NCBI RefSeq assembly: GCF_000328705.1
Contig: NC_019673.1
Coordinates: 3,472,001 to 3,536,000 of the forward strand
DNA length: 64,000 bases
Reading direction: 5' to 3'
Origin: Saccharothrix espanaensis DSM 44229
Lineage (GTDB): Bacteria; Actinomycetota; Actinomycetes; Mycobacteriales; Pseudonocardiaceae
Shown: one piece after another, positions 44,047 to 52,774 of the stretch
How positions within the stretch are numbered: position 1 is the first letter of the stretch
Layout of the letters: each line of letters begins with the position of its first letter
Made by a program: the position numbers and the translations under genes
Notes under the pieces: model-generated
What the model was told of the DNA's origin: nothing
The model's database searches: none
What the model saw: only the letters and a program-made list of their open reading frames with translations

Positions 44047-46157
44047 CGGCGCGGCTGAGCTGGTCGGCTCGGCTGAGTTGGACGGCGCGGCTGTCCTGGT
44101 CGGCACTGCTGATCGTGGTGGCCGCGATCCACCTCGGGGCGGGCTGGCAGGGGTGGTTGCCGTCGGTGGTGTTCGCGCTGTCGGCGCTGGTGGCGTTCGC
44201 GTGCGCGCCGCTGCTGCGGTGGTCGAAGGTGCCGACCGGGCTGGCGTTGTTCGGCGTGCTCGTGCTCGCGCTGACCGCCGGGTACTGGGTGGCCCGCGAC
44301 ACCGCCGAGTCCGCCGACCCGACCGCCGTGCTGCTCGACCTGGTGCCGCGCGTGCTGACCGCCGCACGGCCCGCGCCCGCCACCCCCGAACTGCTCGTGC
44401 CGGGTGCGCTGCTGACCTTCGCGGTCGCGTTCGCGGTGGCCGTTTCCGTTGCCGGCAGAGGACGTTCGCTGCTGGCCCCGGTGATCGGCACGGCCCTGCT
44501 CTACACCGGCACCGCGCTGCTCACGGCCGGCGGCGCGGACCGGAACGGCCTGGTCGCCGTCGGCCTGGTCGCGCTGATCGCGCTGGGCTGGCTGCTGGTC
44601 GACCGGCTCGAAGCCGGCGGCCGGGTGCTGCTCGGCCTGCCCGCCGTGCCGGTCGCGGTGGTGGCGCTGCTGGCGGCGCTGCTGCCCGCGACCGACGCGT
44701 TCGAGCCGCGCGAACTGGTCGAGCCGCCGGTGACCGACCTCGGTGTGGCCAGTCCGCTGCCGCAGCTCGCGTCGTGGGCGAACCTCGGCGACGTGGAGCT
44801 GTTCCGGCTCAAGGGGCCGGAGCGGGCGGTGCGGCTGGTCGCGCTGTCGGACTACTCGGGCGCGGCGTGGCGCGCGGCATCGCTGTACGGGCCACTGGGC
44901 GCGGTCGCCGCACCGGACCTGCCGCCGGGCAAGCGGGTCGAGGAGGCCGAGATCGAGGTGACGATCGGCGAGCTGGGCGGGAGCTGGGTGCCCACGGTCG
45001 GCCGACCCACGTCGGTCACGCTGGACCGGGCCGTGGTCGACCCGAACTCCGGTTCGCTGGTGCTGCCCGACGCGCTGACCCCGGGCCTGACCTACCGGTC
45101 GCGCGGCGTGGTCGACGTGCCCGACGACAACGACCTGCTCGCCGCCACCGTGCCCACCGACGGCCGGTCGCGCCGCTATCTCGCGCTGCCCGGCCTGCCG
45201 TACTCGCTGGCCGAGTACGCGCGGCAGATCGCGCGGAACGCCCGCACGCCCTACGAACGCGCGGTCGCCATCGAGCAGGTCGTGAAGACCGGCCGCACGC
45301 CCGACGCGCAGGCCCCGGTGGGCTCGTCCTACGCTCGGCTGGAGCGGTTCCTGTTCGGCAACCCCGGCGAGCCGGGGGCCAACGCCGGCACCGCCGAGCA
45401 GTTCGCGTCGGCGTTCGCCGTGCTGGGCCGGGCCGTGGGCCTGCCGACCCGGGTCGTGGTCGGCTTCCAGCCCGCGTCGGGCGAGGAACGGGTGGTGCGC
45501 GCCGCCGACGCCACCGCGTGGCCCGAGGTGTACTTCGACGGCTGGGGCTGGGTGCCCTTCGACCCGGTGACCGGCACGTCGTCGGGCGGGTCGAGCGCCG
45601 CCGCGAAGCGCGAGGTGCTCGACCGGCTGGCGTCCATCACGGCCACCCCGACCACCGCCCTGTCCGCACCGCCGCCGTTCGTGCCGCCGACCGACGTCCC
45701 GCAGGCGCAGGCCACGGCGCAGTCGTCGCGGCAGTGGGTGGGGCTGCTGGCGTTGGCCGCGATCCCGTTGCTGGTGGTGCTCCTGCTGGGCGCGCTGCGC
45801 GCGGGCCGCCGAGTGCGGCTGCGCCGGGCGGGCGCCGCCGGGGCGTGGGACCACGTCCTGGACCTGCTCCTGCTCTCCGGCCGCGCCCCGCGCCGGGACC
45901 GGACCGCCCCCGACATCGCCCGCGACCTGGCCCTGGCACCCGCGATCCGGCTGGCGGACCTCGCCGACCGCTCCGCGTTCGCCCCCGAGCGCGGCGGCGT
46001 CTTCCGCCGCCCACCACCGGGCAGCACCGCGACGCTCGACCAAGCCGACGAAGCCTGGCACCTGGCCCGAGAGGTACGCGCCGGCCTCCGCAAGGTCGTC
46101 CCATGGCACCGCCGCCTGTTCTGGCCCATCGACCCCCGCCCCCTGTGGCGCCGCTGA
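44043..46157 (+). CDS. Transglutaminase-like membrane protein, catalytic residues replaced
   Basis: This 704-aa protein has the TgpA layout: several N-terminal membrane helices, a transglutaminase-like domain outside the membrane (about residues 390-520), another helix near 565-585 and a DUF4129-like tail. It completes the MoxR-DUF58 operon and starts with GTG overlapping the DUF58 stop. In active members the core reads G-x-C-EQF and HAWPEV. Here the positions are GTAEQF (Ala451 for Cys) and ATAWPEV (Thr491 for His), while Asp507 remains. It is therefore unlikely to be a normal transglutaminase. The first residues contain ARLSW three times, from a 15-base repeat. Confidence 0.88.
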   Translation: MTARLSWSARLSWTARLSWSALLIVVAAIHLGAGWQGWLPSVVFALSALVAFACAPLLRWSKVPTGLALFGVLVLALTAGYWVARDTAESADPTAVLLDLVPRVLTAARPAPATPELLVPGALLTFAVAFAVAVSVAGRGRSLLAPVIGTALLYTGTALLTAGGADRNGLVAVGLVALIALGWLLVDRLEAGGRVLLGLPAVPVAVVALLAALLPATDAFEPRELVEPPVTDLGVASPLPQLASWANLGDVELFRLKGPERAVRLVALSDYSGAAWRAASLYGPLGAVAAPDLPPGKRVEEAEIEVTIGELGGSWVPTVGRPTSVTLDRAVVDPNSGSLVLPDALTPGLTYRSRGVVDVPDDNDLLAATVPTDGRSRRYLALPGLPYSLAEYARQIARNARTPYERAVAIEQVVKTGRTPDAQAPVGSSYARLERFLFGNPGEPGANAGTAEQFASAFAVLGRAVGLPTRVVVGFQPASGEERVVRAADATAWPEVYFDGWGWVPFDPVTGTSSGGSSAAAKREVLDRLASITATPTTALSAPPPFVPPTDVPQAQATAQSSRQWVGLLALAAIPLLVVLLLGALRAGRRVRLRRAGAAGAWDHVLDLLLLSGRAPRRDRTAPDIARDLALAPAIRLADLADRSAFAPERGGVFRRPPPGSTATLDQADEAWHLAREVRAGLRKVVPWHRRLFWPIDPRPLWRR

Positions 46158-46361
46158 CCTCCCCGCCCCGCTCGCTCCCCGCCCCGCTCCTCCCGACGCA
46201 CACGCTCCACCGCTCACTGATTGCCGCACGCACGCACGCGCTGCGCCCGCTCGGCGATGCCCGCCGGCTCCGCCGTCGTGCTGGACCGGGCACTCGCATC
46301 ACGTCAGGGCTGGATCAGCCAGGGTCACGGCGTGCCGCTCAGGTGAGCGGTGGAGGGTGGG

Positions 46362-47972
46362 TCAGCGGTTGCGGACGGCGCAGGCCGGGGTGGAGGCACC
46401 GCGTTTGCCGTCGCCGTTCACGCTGAACGCGAGGACCTGGTAGCAGTACTCGCGGGCTTGCGGGTCCAGTCCGGTGACCGTGTGCCGGGTGACCCCGGCG
46501 ACCACCGTCACCACCGGGTCGTGCTTGCCGCCCGTCACGTCCATCAGCACGAACTGGGCCTGCCCGTCGGTCGGGTCGGTCCAGAGCACGTCGATGCTGG
46601 AACCGTTGTCCTCCAACCGGTTCAGCGTCGGGGCGAAGGTCGGGTCGATGCCCGGGTCCTCGGCCGCCGTCACGCCGGTGGTCACGCCGGTCGTCACGAT
46701 CGGGGCGGTGGTCGTCGTGGTGGGGAGTGTCGCGGTCGTGCCGCCGCGGTCCTGGGTAGCCCACAGGGCGCCCGCCGCCACCGCCGACACCACGGCGATC
46801 GCCGAGAAGACCAGCGCACGGGGGTTGCGGCGGTGCTTCGGCGGTGGTTCGGGCAGGGTGACCAGCGGCGGCGCGGGTGGCGGCAGCACCGGGCGGGGCC
46901 GGGCGTCGTGCCGGACGGTCAGGTCCGCCAGGTCCTCGGTCCAGCTGCGCACCGGCTCCGGCGCGACCTCCGCGGGCTCGGCCGGCGCGGGCTCGGCCGG
47001 CGGGCGCGGGCCGAAGTCCGGGATCGCTGTCGGGCCCTCCGGGATCTGCTCCCGCACCTCCCGGCGCACCGCCGCGGTGTGGTCCGGGTCGACGCCCGCC
47101 TGCGGTGTCCACGTCGGCACCGCCGCCAGCGCGGCCCGCAGCGCGGCGGCGTCCGGGAACCGGTCCTCACGTGCCTTGGCCAGGCACTTCACGATGATCG
47201 CGATCAGCTCCGGCGGCACGTCCCGGCGCAGCAGCGACCTCGGCGCGGCCGACCGCACGCGTCCCAGGTAGCCGAGCATGGTGTCCTGCTCGGGCGTCGA
47301 GGACGCGAACGGCGGCTGCCCGTCGAGCAGGGTGAACAGCGTCGAGCCCAGCGACCACAGGTCGTCCGACGCCGCCGGCGGGTGCCCCTCGACCATCTGC
47401 GGCGCGGCGTGCCGGTAGCTGACCAGTTGCAGCGACGCCGAGTGCCCGGCGTCCGCGCCGCGCGCGATGCCGAAGTCGGCCAGCACGTAGGACGTCGGCA
47501 GCACCAGGATGTTCTGCGGCTTCACGTCCCGGTGCAGGATGCCCTGGCCGTGCGCGAACGCCAGCGCGTCGGCCACCGCGATGCCCGCGGCGATCACGTC
47601 GGCGACCGGCAGCGGGCCGCGCTCCCGGAGCCGGTCGTGCAGCGAGCCCAGGTCGTAGTACTCCATCACGATGCACGGCCGGCCGGCGACCGAGCCGGTG
47701 TCCAGCACGGTCACGACGTGCGGGTGCTGGCGGCCCAGCCGGACGGTGATCTCCAGCTCCCGGCGGAACCGGGCGAGGGTGTCCGGGTCGGTCACGTCGA
47801 GGACCTTCACCGCGACGTCGCGCCCGAGGCCGTCCTGGCTCGCCCGGTACACGGTGCCCTCCCCGCCGTGCGCGACCAGCCGGAAGTCGCTGTAGCCGGG
47901 CAGCGAGATCGTCGGAGCCGTGGCGGCGGAGGGCTTCGGTGCCCAGGCCTGGAGGTCGTCGGACGGGTCCAC
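46362..47972 (-). CDS. Membrane Ser/Thr protein kinase with an FN3 sensor
   Basis: This 536-aa protein is a Hanks-type kinase. The glycine loop GGEGTVY is at residues 36-42, catalytic Lys56, HRDVKPQN at 147-154 and DFG at 166-168. After a Pro-rich linker comes one membrane helix (385-406), a Thr-rich stalk and an FN3-like domain (about 447-535) outside the cell. The layout fits envelope sensing, as in PknB-type kinases, and the adjacent FN3/MoxR operon is a plausible partner. The GTG at 47972 is 87 bases from the divergent acyl-CoA synthetase start. It is convergent with the transglutaminase gene across a C-rich 204-base gap with no other gene. Confidence 0.94.
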   Translation of the reverse strand: MDPSDDLQAWAPKPSAATAPTISLPGYSDFRLVAHGGEGTVYRASQDGLGRDVAVKVLDVTDPDTLARFRRELEITVRLGRQHPHVVTVLDTGSVAGRPCIVMEYYDLGSLHDRLRERGPLPVADVIAAGIAVADALAFAHGQGILHRDVKPQNILVLPTSYVLADFGIARGADAGHSASLQLVSYRHAAPQMVEGHPPAASDDLWSLGSTLFTLLDGQPPFASSTPEQDTMLGYLGRVRSAAPRSLLRRDVPPELIAIIVKCLAKAREDRFPDAAALRAALAAVPTWTPQAGVDPDHTAAVRREVREQIPEGPTAIPDFGPRPPAEPAPAEPAEVAPEPVRSWTEDLADLTVRHDARPRPVLPPPAPPLVTLPEPPPKHRRNPRALVFSAIAVVSAVAAGALWATQDRGGTTATLPTTTTTAPIVTTGVTTGVTAAEDPGIDPTFAPTLNRLEDNGSSIDVLWTDPTDGQAQFVLMDVTGGKHDPVVTVVAGVTRHTVTGLDPQAREYCYQVLAFSVNGDGKRGASTPACAVRNR

Positions 47973-48059
47973 CCGCGGATCCTATCCGGCGGGCCGGCGC
48001 GGGATCGACACCTCCGAATGGGGGTGGTGCGGCGCGGCTCACCGCCCCAGGCTCGGGTG

Positions 48060-49730
48060 ATGAGCTTCCGCGACGCCCGTGACCTGCTCCTGCGCCACGC
48101 GACGGACTACGCCGCCGCGCGCGAGGCGTTCACCTGGCCCGAACTCGACGAGTTCAACTGGGCGCTGGACTGGTTCGACGTGATCGCGCGGGACAACGAC
48201 CGGATCGCGCTGTGGATCGTGGAGGAGGACGGGTCCGAGGGGCGCTGGACGTTCGCGGACCTGGCCCGCCGCTCGGACCAGGTGGCGAACTGGTTGCGGG
48301 ACAACGGGGTGCGCCGGGGCGACCGGGTCGTGCTGATGCTGGGCAACCAGGTCGAGCTGTGGGAGGTGCTGCTGGCCGCGATGAAGCTCGGCGCGGTGGT
48401 CATCCCGGCCACCACGCTGCTGGGGCCGGTCGACCTGCGCGACCGGGTCGGGCGCGGGGGAGCGCGGCACGTGGTGACGGGGTCGGCGGACGCGCCGAAG
48501 TTCGTCGACGTGCCCGGCTCGTACACCCGGATCGCGGTCGGCGGCCGGGTCTCCGGCTGGCTCGACCACGCGGACTCCGCTGCCGCGTCGGCGCAGTTCA
48601 CGCCCGACGGTGTCACGCGCGGTTCGGACACGTTGTTGCTGTACTTCACCTCTGGCACGACCGCGCGACCGAAGCTGGTCGAGCACACGCACGTGTCGTA
48701 CCCGGTCGGGCACCTGTCCACGATGTACTGGATCGGCTTGGAACCGGGCGACGTGCACCTCAACATCTCGTCGCCGGGGTGGGCGAAGCACGCGTGGAGC
48801 AACGTGTTCGCGCCGTGGAACGCCGAGGCGACGGTGTTCGTGCACAACTACACCCGGTTCGACCCGGCGCGGCTGATGTCCGAGATGGACCGTTGCGGTG
48901 TCACCAGCTTCTGCGCGCCGCCGACCGTGTGGCGGATGCTGATCCAGGCCGACCTGACCGCGTTGCGCACGCCGCCGCGCAAGGTGGTCGGCGCGGGCGA
49001 GCCGCTCAACCCCGAGGTGATCGAGCGGGTCCGCGCGGCGTGGGGGGTGACGATCCGGGACGGGTTCGGCCAGACCGAGACCACCGTGCAGATCGCCAAC
49101 ACCCCGGGCCAGCCGGTGAAACCGGGCTCGATGGGCCGCCCCGCGCCGGGCTACCCGGTGGTGCTGGTCGACCCGGTGACCGGGGAGCCGGGCGCGGAGG
49201 GCGAGATCTGCCTGGACCTCGCGCACCGGCCGCTGGGCCTGATGGTCGGCTACCACGGCGACGCCGAGCGGACCGCCGAGGTGATGCGCGACGGCTACTA
49301 CCACACCGGTGACGTCGGGTCGGTGGACGAGGACGGGTACCTGACCTACGTGGGACGCACCGACGACGTGTTCAAGGCATCGGACTACCGGATCTCGCCG
49401 TTCGAGCTGGAGAGCGTGCTGCTGGAGCACGAGGCGGTGGCCGAGGCGGCGGTGGTGCCCGCCCCGGACCCGCTCCGGCTGGCCGTGCCGAAGGCGTACG
49501 TGGTGCTCGCGGCCGGGTTCGAGCCGGGGGAGGAGACGGCGCTGGCGATCCTGCGGCACGCGCGCGAGAACCTGGCCCCGTACAAGCGGATCCGCCGGCT
49601 GGAGTTCGCGGAGCTGCCGAAGACGATCTCCGGCAAGATCCGCCGGGTCGAGCTGCGCGGCCGGGAGACCGGCGAACGCCCGGCCGGCGAGTACCGCGAC
49701 GAGGACTTCCCGGCCTTGCGCCACCCCTGA
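48060..49730 (+). CDS. Acyl-CoA synthetase (AMP-forming)
   Basis: This 556-aa enzyme belongs to the acetyl/medium-chain acyl-CoA synthetase group, which activates a carboxylic acid as the AMP ester and loads it onto CoA. The phosphate loop YFTSGTTARPKLVEHTH lies near residue 195-211, the GFGQTETT motif follows, YHTGDVG and the hinge GRTDDVFKASDYRISPFE come later, and the catalytic lysine is near residue 526 in ISGKIRR. It has no carrier domain and its sequence is unlike the NRPS A domains. The ATG at 48060 lacks a strong ribosome site, and a GTG directly before it is an alternative. Its substrate is not known. Confidence 0.92.
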   Translation: MSFRDARDLLLRHATDYAAAREAFTWPELDEFNWALDWFDVIARDNDRIALWIVEEDGSEGRWTFADLARRSDQVANWLRDNGVRRGDRVVLMLGNQVELWEVLLAAMKLGAVVIPATTLLGPVDLRDRVGRGGARHVVTGSADAPKFVDVPGSYTRIAVGGRVSGWLDHADSAAASAQFTPDGVTRGSDTLLLYFTSGTTARPKLVEHTHVSYPVGHLSTMYWIGLEPGDVHLNISSPGWAKHAWSNVFAPWNAEATVFVHNYTRFDPARLMSEMDRCGVTSFCAPPTVWRMLIQADLTALRTPPRKVVGAGEPLNPEVIERVRAAWGVTIRDGFGQTETTVQIANTPGQPVKPGSMGRPAPGYPVVLVDPVTGEPGAEGEICLDLAHRPLGLMVGYHGDAERTAEVMRDGYYHTGDVGSVDEDGYLTYVGRTDDVFKASDYRISPFELESVLLEHEAVAEAAVVPAPDPLRLAVPKAYVVLAAGFEPGEETALAILRHARENLAPYKRIRRLEFAELPKTISGKIRRVELRGRETGERPAGEYRDEDFPALRHP

Positions 49731-49773
49731 CCCCCACCCCCTCACCGCTCCACCGCCCCCGCTCCGCCTCGCC

Positions 49774-49816
49774 GCTCCACTGCCCGGCGCTCCACTGCCC
49801 GGCGCTCCACCTCGGC
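49774..49816 (+). repeat. 15-bp tandem repeat in a C-rich gap
   Basis: Two exact copies of GCTCCACTGCCCGGC (49774-49788 and 49789-49803) are followed by decayed copies. They lie in the C-rich 194-base gap between two convergent genes, which holds no gene. Confidence 0.85.
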
Positions 49817-49924
49817 GCTCCACCGCTCGGCGGCGGCCTCGCCGGTTCCGCTCGGCGGTTCCGGCGGCGGCCTCACCGGTCCCCACGTTCGCTGTTCGAC
49901 GCCGCCGGCGGGACTAGCGGCGGA

Positions 49925-51154
49925 CTAGCGGTCCTCGCCGGTGGTCTGGTCGCCGCGCCACGCGGCGAGACCGGGTTCGGTGGGGCGGGTGCCGGGGAAG
50001 GCGTCGGCGAGCACGCGGGCGTAGCGGCGGCCGTCGGGGGTGGTCAGGTCCGGTGGGCGCAGCCACGGGGCGAGGTGCACCCGGGTGCCGGTCGCCTCGC
50101 CGCCGACGACCAGGACGTCCGGCGCGTCCGGCACGATCGCCCGGCCGCCGCGCGCGGCCTCGTCGCGGACCGCCGCCGCCGCTTCCGCCGACCGCGTCGA
50201 CGTGTCGGCGACCAACGAGAACTCCCGGGGCAGCGCGGAAACCTGTGCCCGCAGCGCGCGGGCGTCGGTGTCGGTCAACCGGGGCCACGGCGGTTCTGCT
50301 TTGCCTGCCAGCAGGGCGGCCAGGGCGGCGTCGGCGTACTCGGTGCCGTCCGGGCCCCGGACGTCCGGCCCGGTCCACGGGTCGCTGCCGGGGTTCACCG
50401 GCACGGTCGCGCGGGCGCCGTCACGGCCCAGCCACAGCGAGCCCCGGCCCGGGTCGAGCCACACCAGCGCCCACCGGCCGGACGCGCCGGGCCGCTCTTC
50501 GGCGCTCACCAGGGCGTTCTCGGCGTTGCCGACGCGCAGCGGGGCGTCCGGCACGCGCACCACGTTCCAGCCCGGCCGGTGCGGGGCGACCAGGACGTCC
50601 ACCGGTTCGCCGGCCACGGCGACCCTGGTCAGCATCGGGCCGGACGGCGGCGTGGCCAGGTGGCCGGCCAGCGTCACCTGGGCCAGGCCGGCGAGCAGCG
50701 CCACGGCCAGTCCCGCGCCCACCACCCGCACGACGACGGTGGGCGGGCACAGCGCGGCCCACCCGACCCCCGCGAATCCGGCCATCAGCACGAGGTGCGC
50801 CCCGGACAGCGGCGGTCCGGCGAACCACAGCGCGGTGGCCACCGCGGCGAGCACGACGGCGGCCAGCACGGCGTGGGCGAGCACCGGGATCTTCTCGCGC
50901 AGCAACGGGGGTGCCAGCAGGGCCGCGATCAGCGCGACCGCCGCCGGGCCGGGCAGCCACGTCGCGTCGGCGACCAGCAGCGCGACCACGCCACCGGCCG
51001 CCGCGACGGCGGTGACGACGCGCCGGGTCAGCGCGCCGCCGGAGGTGAACGGGCGGGCCAGGGCCCAGCCCGCCACGATCGTCACCGTGATCAGCAGCAG
51101 CAGCCGCAGGATCGTGAACCCGAGCGGCAGGGCTACCGTTCCGTGCTCGTGCAC
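49925..51154 (-). CDS. Unrecognised membrane protein
   Basis: I do not recognise this 409-aa protein. It begins MHEHG, has about six membrane helices in the first 165 residues, and then a soluble part of about 240 residues rich in Ala, Asp and Arg, with a Trp-rich segment (WALVWLDPGRGSLWLGRDG). The GTG at 51154 starts four bases after the stop of another His-rich membrane protein, so the two form an operon and probably one complex. The His residues at the very N-terminus may bind a metal. No enzymatic motif is visible. Confidence 0.75.
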   Translation of the reverse strand: MHEHGTVALPLGFTILRLLLLITVTIVAGWALARPFTSGGALTRRVVTAVAAAGGVVALLVADATWLPGPAAVALIAALLAPPLLREKIPVLAHAVLAAVVLAAVATALWFAGPPLSGAHLVLMAGFAGVGWAALCPPTVVVRVVGAGLAVALLAGLAQVTLAGHLATPPSGPMLTRVAVAGEPVDVLVAPHRPGWNVVRVPDAPLRVGNAENALVSAEERPGASGRWALVWLDPGRGSLWLGRDGARATVPVNPGSDPWTGPDVRGPDGTEYADAALAALLAGKAEPPWPRLTDTDARALRAQVSALPREFSLVADTSTRSAEAAAAVRDEAARGGRAIVPDAPDVLVVGGEATGTRVHLAPWLRPPDLTTPDGRRYARVLADAFPGTRPTEPGLAAWRGDQTTGEDR

Positions 51155-51158
51155 GGCG

Positions 51159-51734
51159 TCACGCCGCGGTCGGGACCGCGCACGTGCACCGCATCTGCTC
51201 GCGTTCGGCCGGCGTGGGGCGCAGGTGCATCACCATCGCGACCACCATCGGCACGAACACCACGAAGTTGTAGAACAGGTGCAGTTCCACGCGTGGCACG
51301 ATGAGCTGGATGACGCTGGTCGGCACCGGGCGGCCGAGCAGGTTGGCGCCGGTGGACGACTGGACGATCAGCAGCAGGTGCTCGATGTGGTGCCAGAACT
51401 GCAATCCCAGCGCGACGCCCCACCACGTGCGGGACCGACCGGTGAAGCCCTTGCGGAGGGCGAACAGCCCCACCAGCATCACCAGCGCGAAGCCGTAGTG
51501 CAGGACCTCGGAGCTGATCAGCCAGGGGAACGGGATGCCGAGCACGCCCCGGGACTGGGGCGCCGGCCACCCCAGCACGTAGATCTGCACGGCTTGGGCG
51601 ATGTGCTCGGCCCAGTGCGCGATGACGACGAACATGAACGAGTACAGCGCCGCTTTGTGCCAACGGGTGTTGAGCCCGTCCAGCAGGCCGGTCGTGCCGC
51701 CCACGGCGTGCGATCGGACTCCGGTGTGTGCCAC
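51159..51734 (-). CDS. Unrecognised His-rich membrane protein
   Basis: This 191-aa protein has about four membrane helices bearing regularly placed histidines: AHWAEH, LHYG, WHHIEH and VELHLFYN. Such an array could bind a metal or heme, as in membrane hydroxylases or b-type cytochromes, but I know no family with this exact pattern. The GTG at 51734 follows a GGGAGGA site with short spacing. Longer frames run into the 22-bp repeat array upstream and were rejected. It is coupled to the next membrane protein, and the tandem repeats lie about 100 bases ahead of the start. Confidence 0.72.
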   Translation of the reverse strand: MAHTGVRSHAVGGTTGLLDGLNTRWHKAALYSFMFVVIAHWAEHIAQAVQIYVLGWPAPQSRGVLGIPFPWLISSEVLHYGFALVMLVGLFALRKGFTGRSRTWWGVALGLQFWHHIEHLLLIVQSSTGANLLGRPVPTSVIQLIVPRVELHLFYNFVVFVPMVVAMVMHLRPTPAEREQMRCTCAVPTAA

Positions 51735-51831
51735 AGATCCTCCCGTGTGTCCGGCGGGTGGGTTTCCGGGTCCGAGCATAACGGTGTTACGGCTGGATTT
51801 GGCCCTGGCCGGGGCACAACTGCGGCACTGC

Positions 51832-51919
51832 GCACGAACCAAGAAACCGTCACGCACGAACCGAGAAAATTTCACGCAGGAACCGAGAAGCCGTCACGCA
51901 CGAACCGAGGAAACCTCAC
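51832..51919. repeat. Four tandem copies of a 22-bp repeat
   Basis: Exact 22-base spacing is kept over four copies: 51832-51853, 51854-51875, 51876-51897 and 51898-51919. The consensus is GCACGAACCGAGAAACCGTCAC. Each copy differs from consensus at up to about four positions. The period is two helix turns, and the array lies between the HxlR stop (51956) and the membrane gene start (51734), both on the - strand. It fits a cooperative binding array for a regulator. Confidence 0.93.
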
Positions 51920-51955
51920 GCGTGAGCCGGGATGCCGGCCCGCGACCGCTCCGCG

Positions 51956-52609
51956 TCAGACGGGTTCGGGGAGCGGGAACAGCCGGAGGAACCGCTCCAC
52001 CCGCGTCCGGTCGCCGGTGACCGAGACCTCGGCCGCCGCCTCGGCGTCGGTCAGCACGCCGTCGTTCCACAGCAGTTCGGCCAGCGTCCGCGGGGTGGTG
52101 GCCAGCACGGCGTCCGGGGCCTCGGGCTCGGCGCGCCGGACGTGCAGGCCGTCGGCGAACCGCACGTGGAACCGGTCGTCGCCCAAGCGCACGGCCAGGT
52201 CCGCGGTGAACCCGGCGGCGATGTCCGGCCGGTACAGGGTCTTCACCGCCAGCATCACCGAATCGGGGCCCAGGTCCCCGTCGCGCGGCAGGCCGGGGGA
52301 CCGCGCGCCCCACCGGCCCAGCGCGATGACCATGGGTTCCAGCCCGTAGCCCCACGGCGTCAACTCGTAGACCCGCGCGGAGGACGGCGGCGCGAGCTTG
52401 CGGCGGCACAGGACGCCCGACTCCTCCAGTTCGCGCAGTCGCAGGGACAGCACGTTCGGGCTCGCCCCGGGCAGCCCGGCGCGCAGGTCGGTGAACCGCT
52501 TGGGGCCGAACAGCAGCTCGCGCACGACCAGCAGTGCCCACCGCTCGCCCACGACGTCCAGGGCGTGTGCCATCGCGCAACGGTCGTGGTACTTGCGCTT
52601 GGTCACCAT
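51956..52609 (-). CDS. HxlR-type transcriptional regulator
   Basis: This 217-aa protein starts with the HxlR winged-helix domain: YHDRCAMAHALDVVGERWALLVVRELLFGPKRF, then LPGASPNVLSLRLRELEESGVL. The last 110 residues form an extra domain that resembles sterol-carrier-like folds (AAGFTADLAVRLGDDRFHVRFADG). Such fusions occur in actinobacterial HxlR proteins and may sense a small hydrophobic ligand. The ATG at 52609 is directly followed by an in-frame GTG. It lies just upstream of the repeat array and membrane genes on the same strand and may control them. Confidence 0.9.
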   Translation of the reverse strand: MVTKRKYHDRCAMAHALDVVGERWALLVVRELLFGPKRFTDLRAGLPGASPNVLSLRLRELEESGVLCRRKLAPPSSARVYELTPWGYGLEPMVIALGRWGARSPGLPRDGDLGPDSVMLAVKTLYRPDIAAGFTADLAVRLGDDRFHVRFADGLHVRRAEPEAPDAVLATTPRTLAELLWNDGVLTDAEAAAEVSVTGDRTRVERFLRLFPLPEPV

Positions 52610-52774
52610 CGACTCACCCTACCCGCGGAAGTACGGAATTCTTATCTTCAGGTTGCCGGTGAGGACTTGTCCCCCGACCCCTGCGGCGATGACGTGTTCG
52701 GGGCCATCCCACGTCGCCCTTGACCCAGCGGACCCCGGCCCCGCCGCCGAAGCTTGCGGACGGGACTGCCCGGC

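Noticed and set aside
39345-47972. MoxR, DUF58, transglutaminase and kinase genes as a defence system
   Set aside because: The order FN3-MoxR-DUF58-transglutaminase is a common envelope operon in actinobacteria and no nuclease, toxin or other effector is present.
48060-49730. Acyl-CoA synthetase as the missing A domain acting in trans for NRPS-1 module 2
   Set aside because: Its sequence is of the acetyl/medium-chain acyl-CoA synthetase type, it lies 16 kb outside the operon next to a kinase gene, and it has no carrier or MbtH partner.
51832-51919. The 22-bp and 17-bp repeat arrays as CRISPR
   Set aside because: Copies are directly adjacent with no spacers and there are no cas genes.
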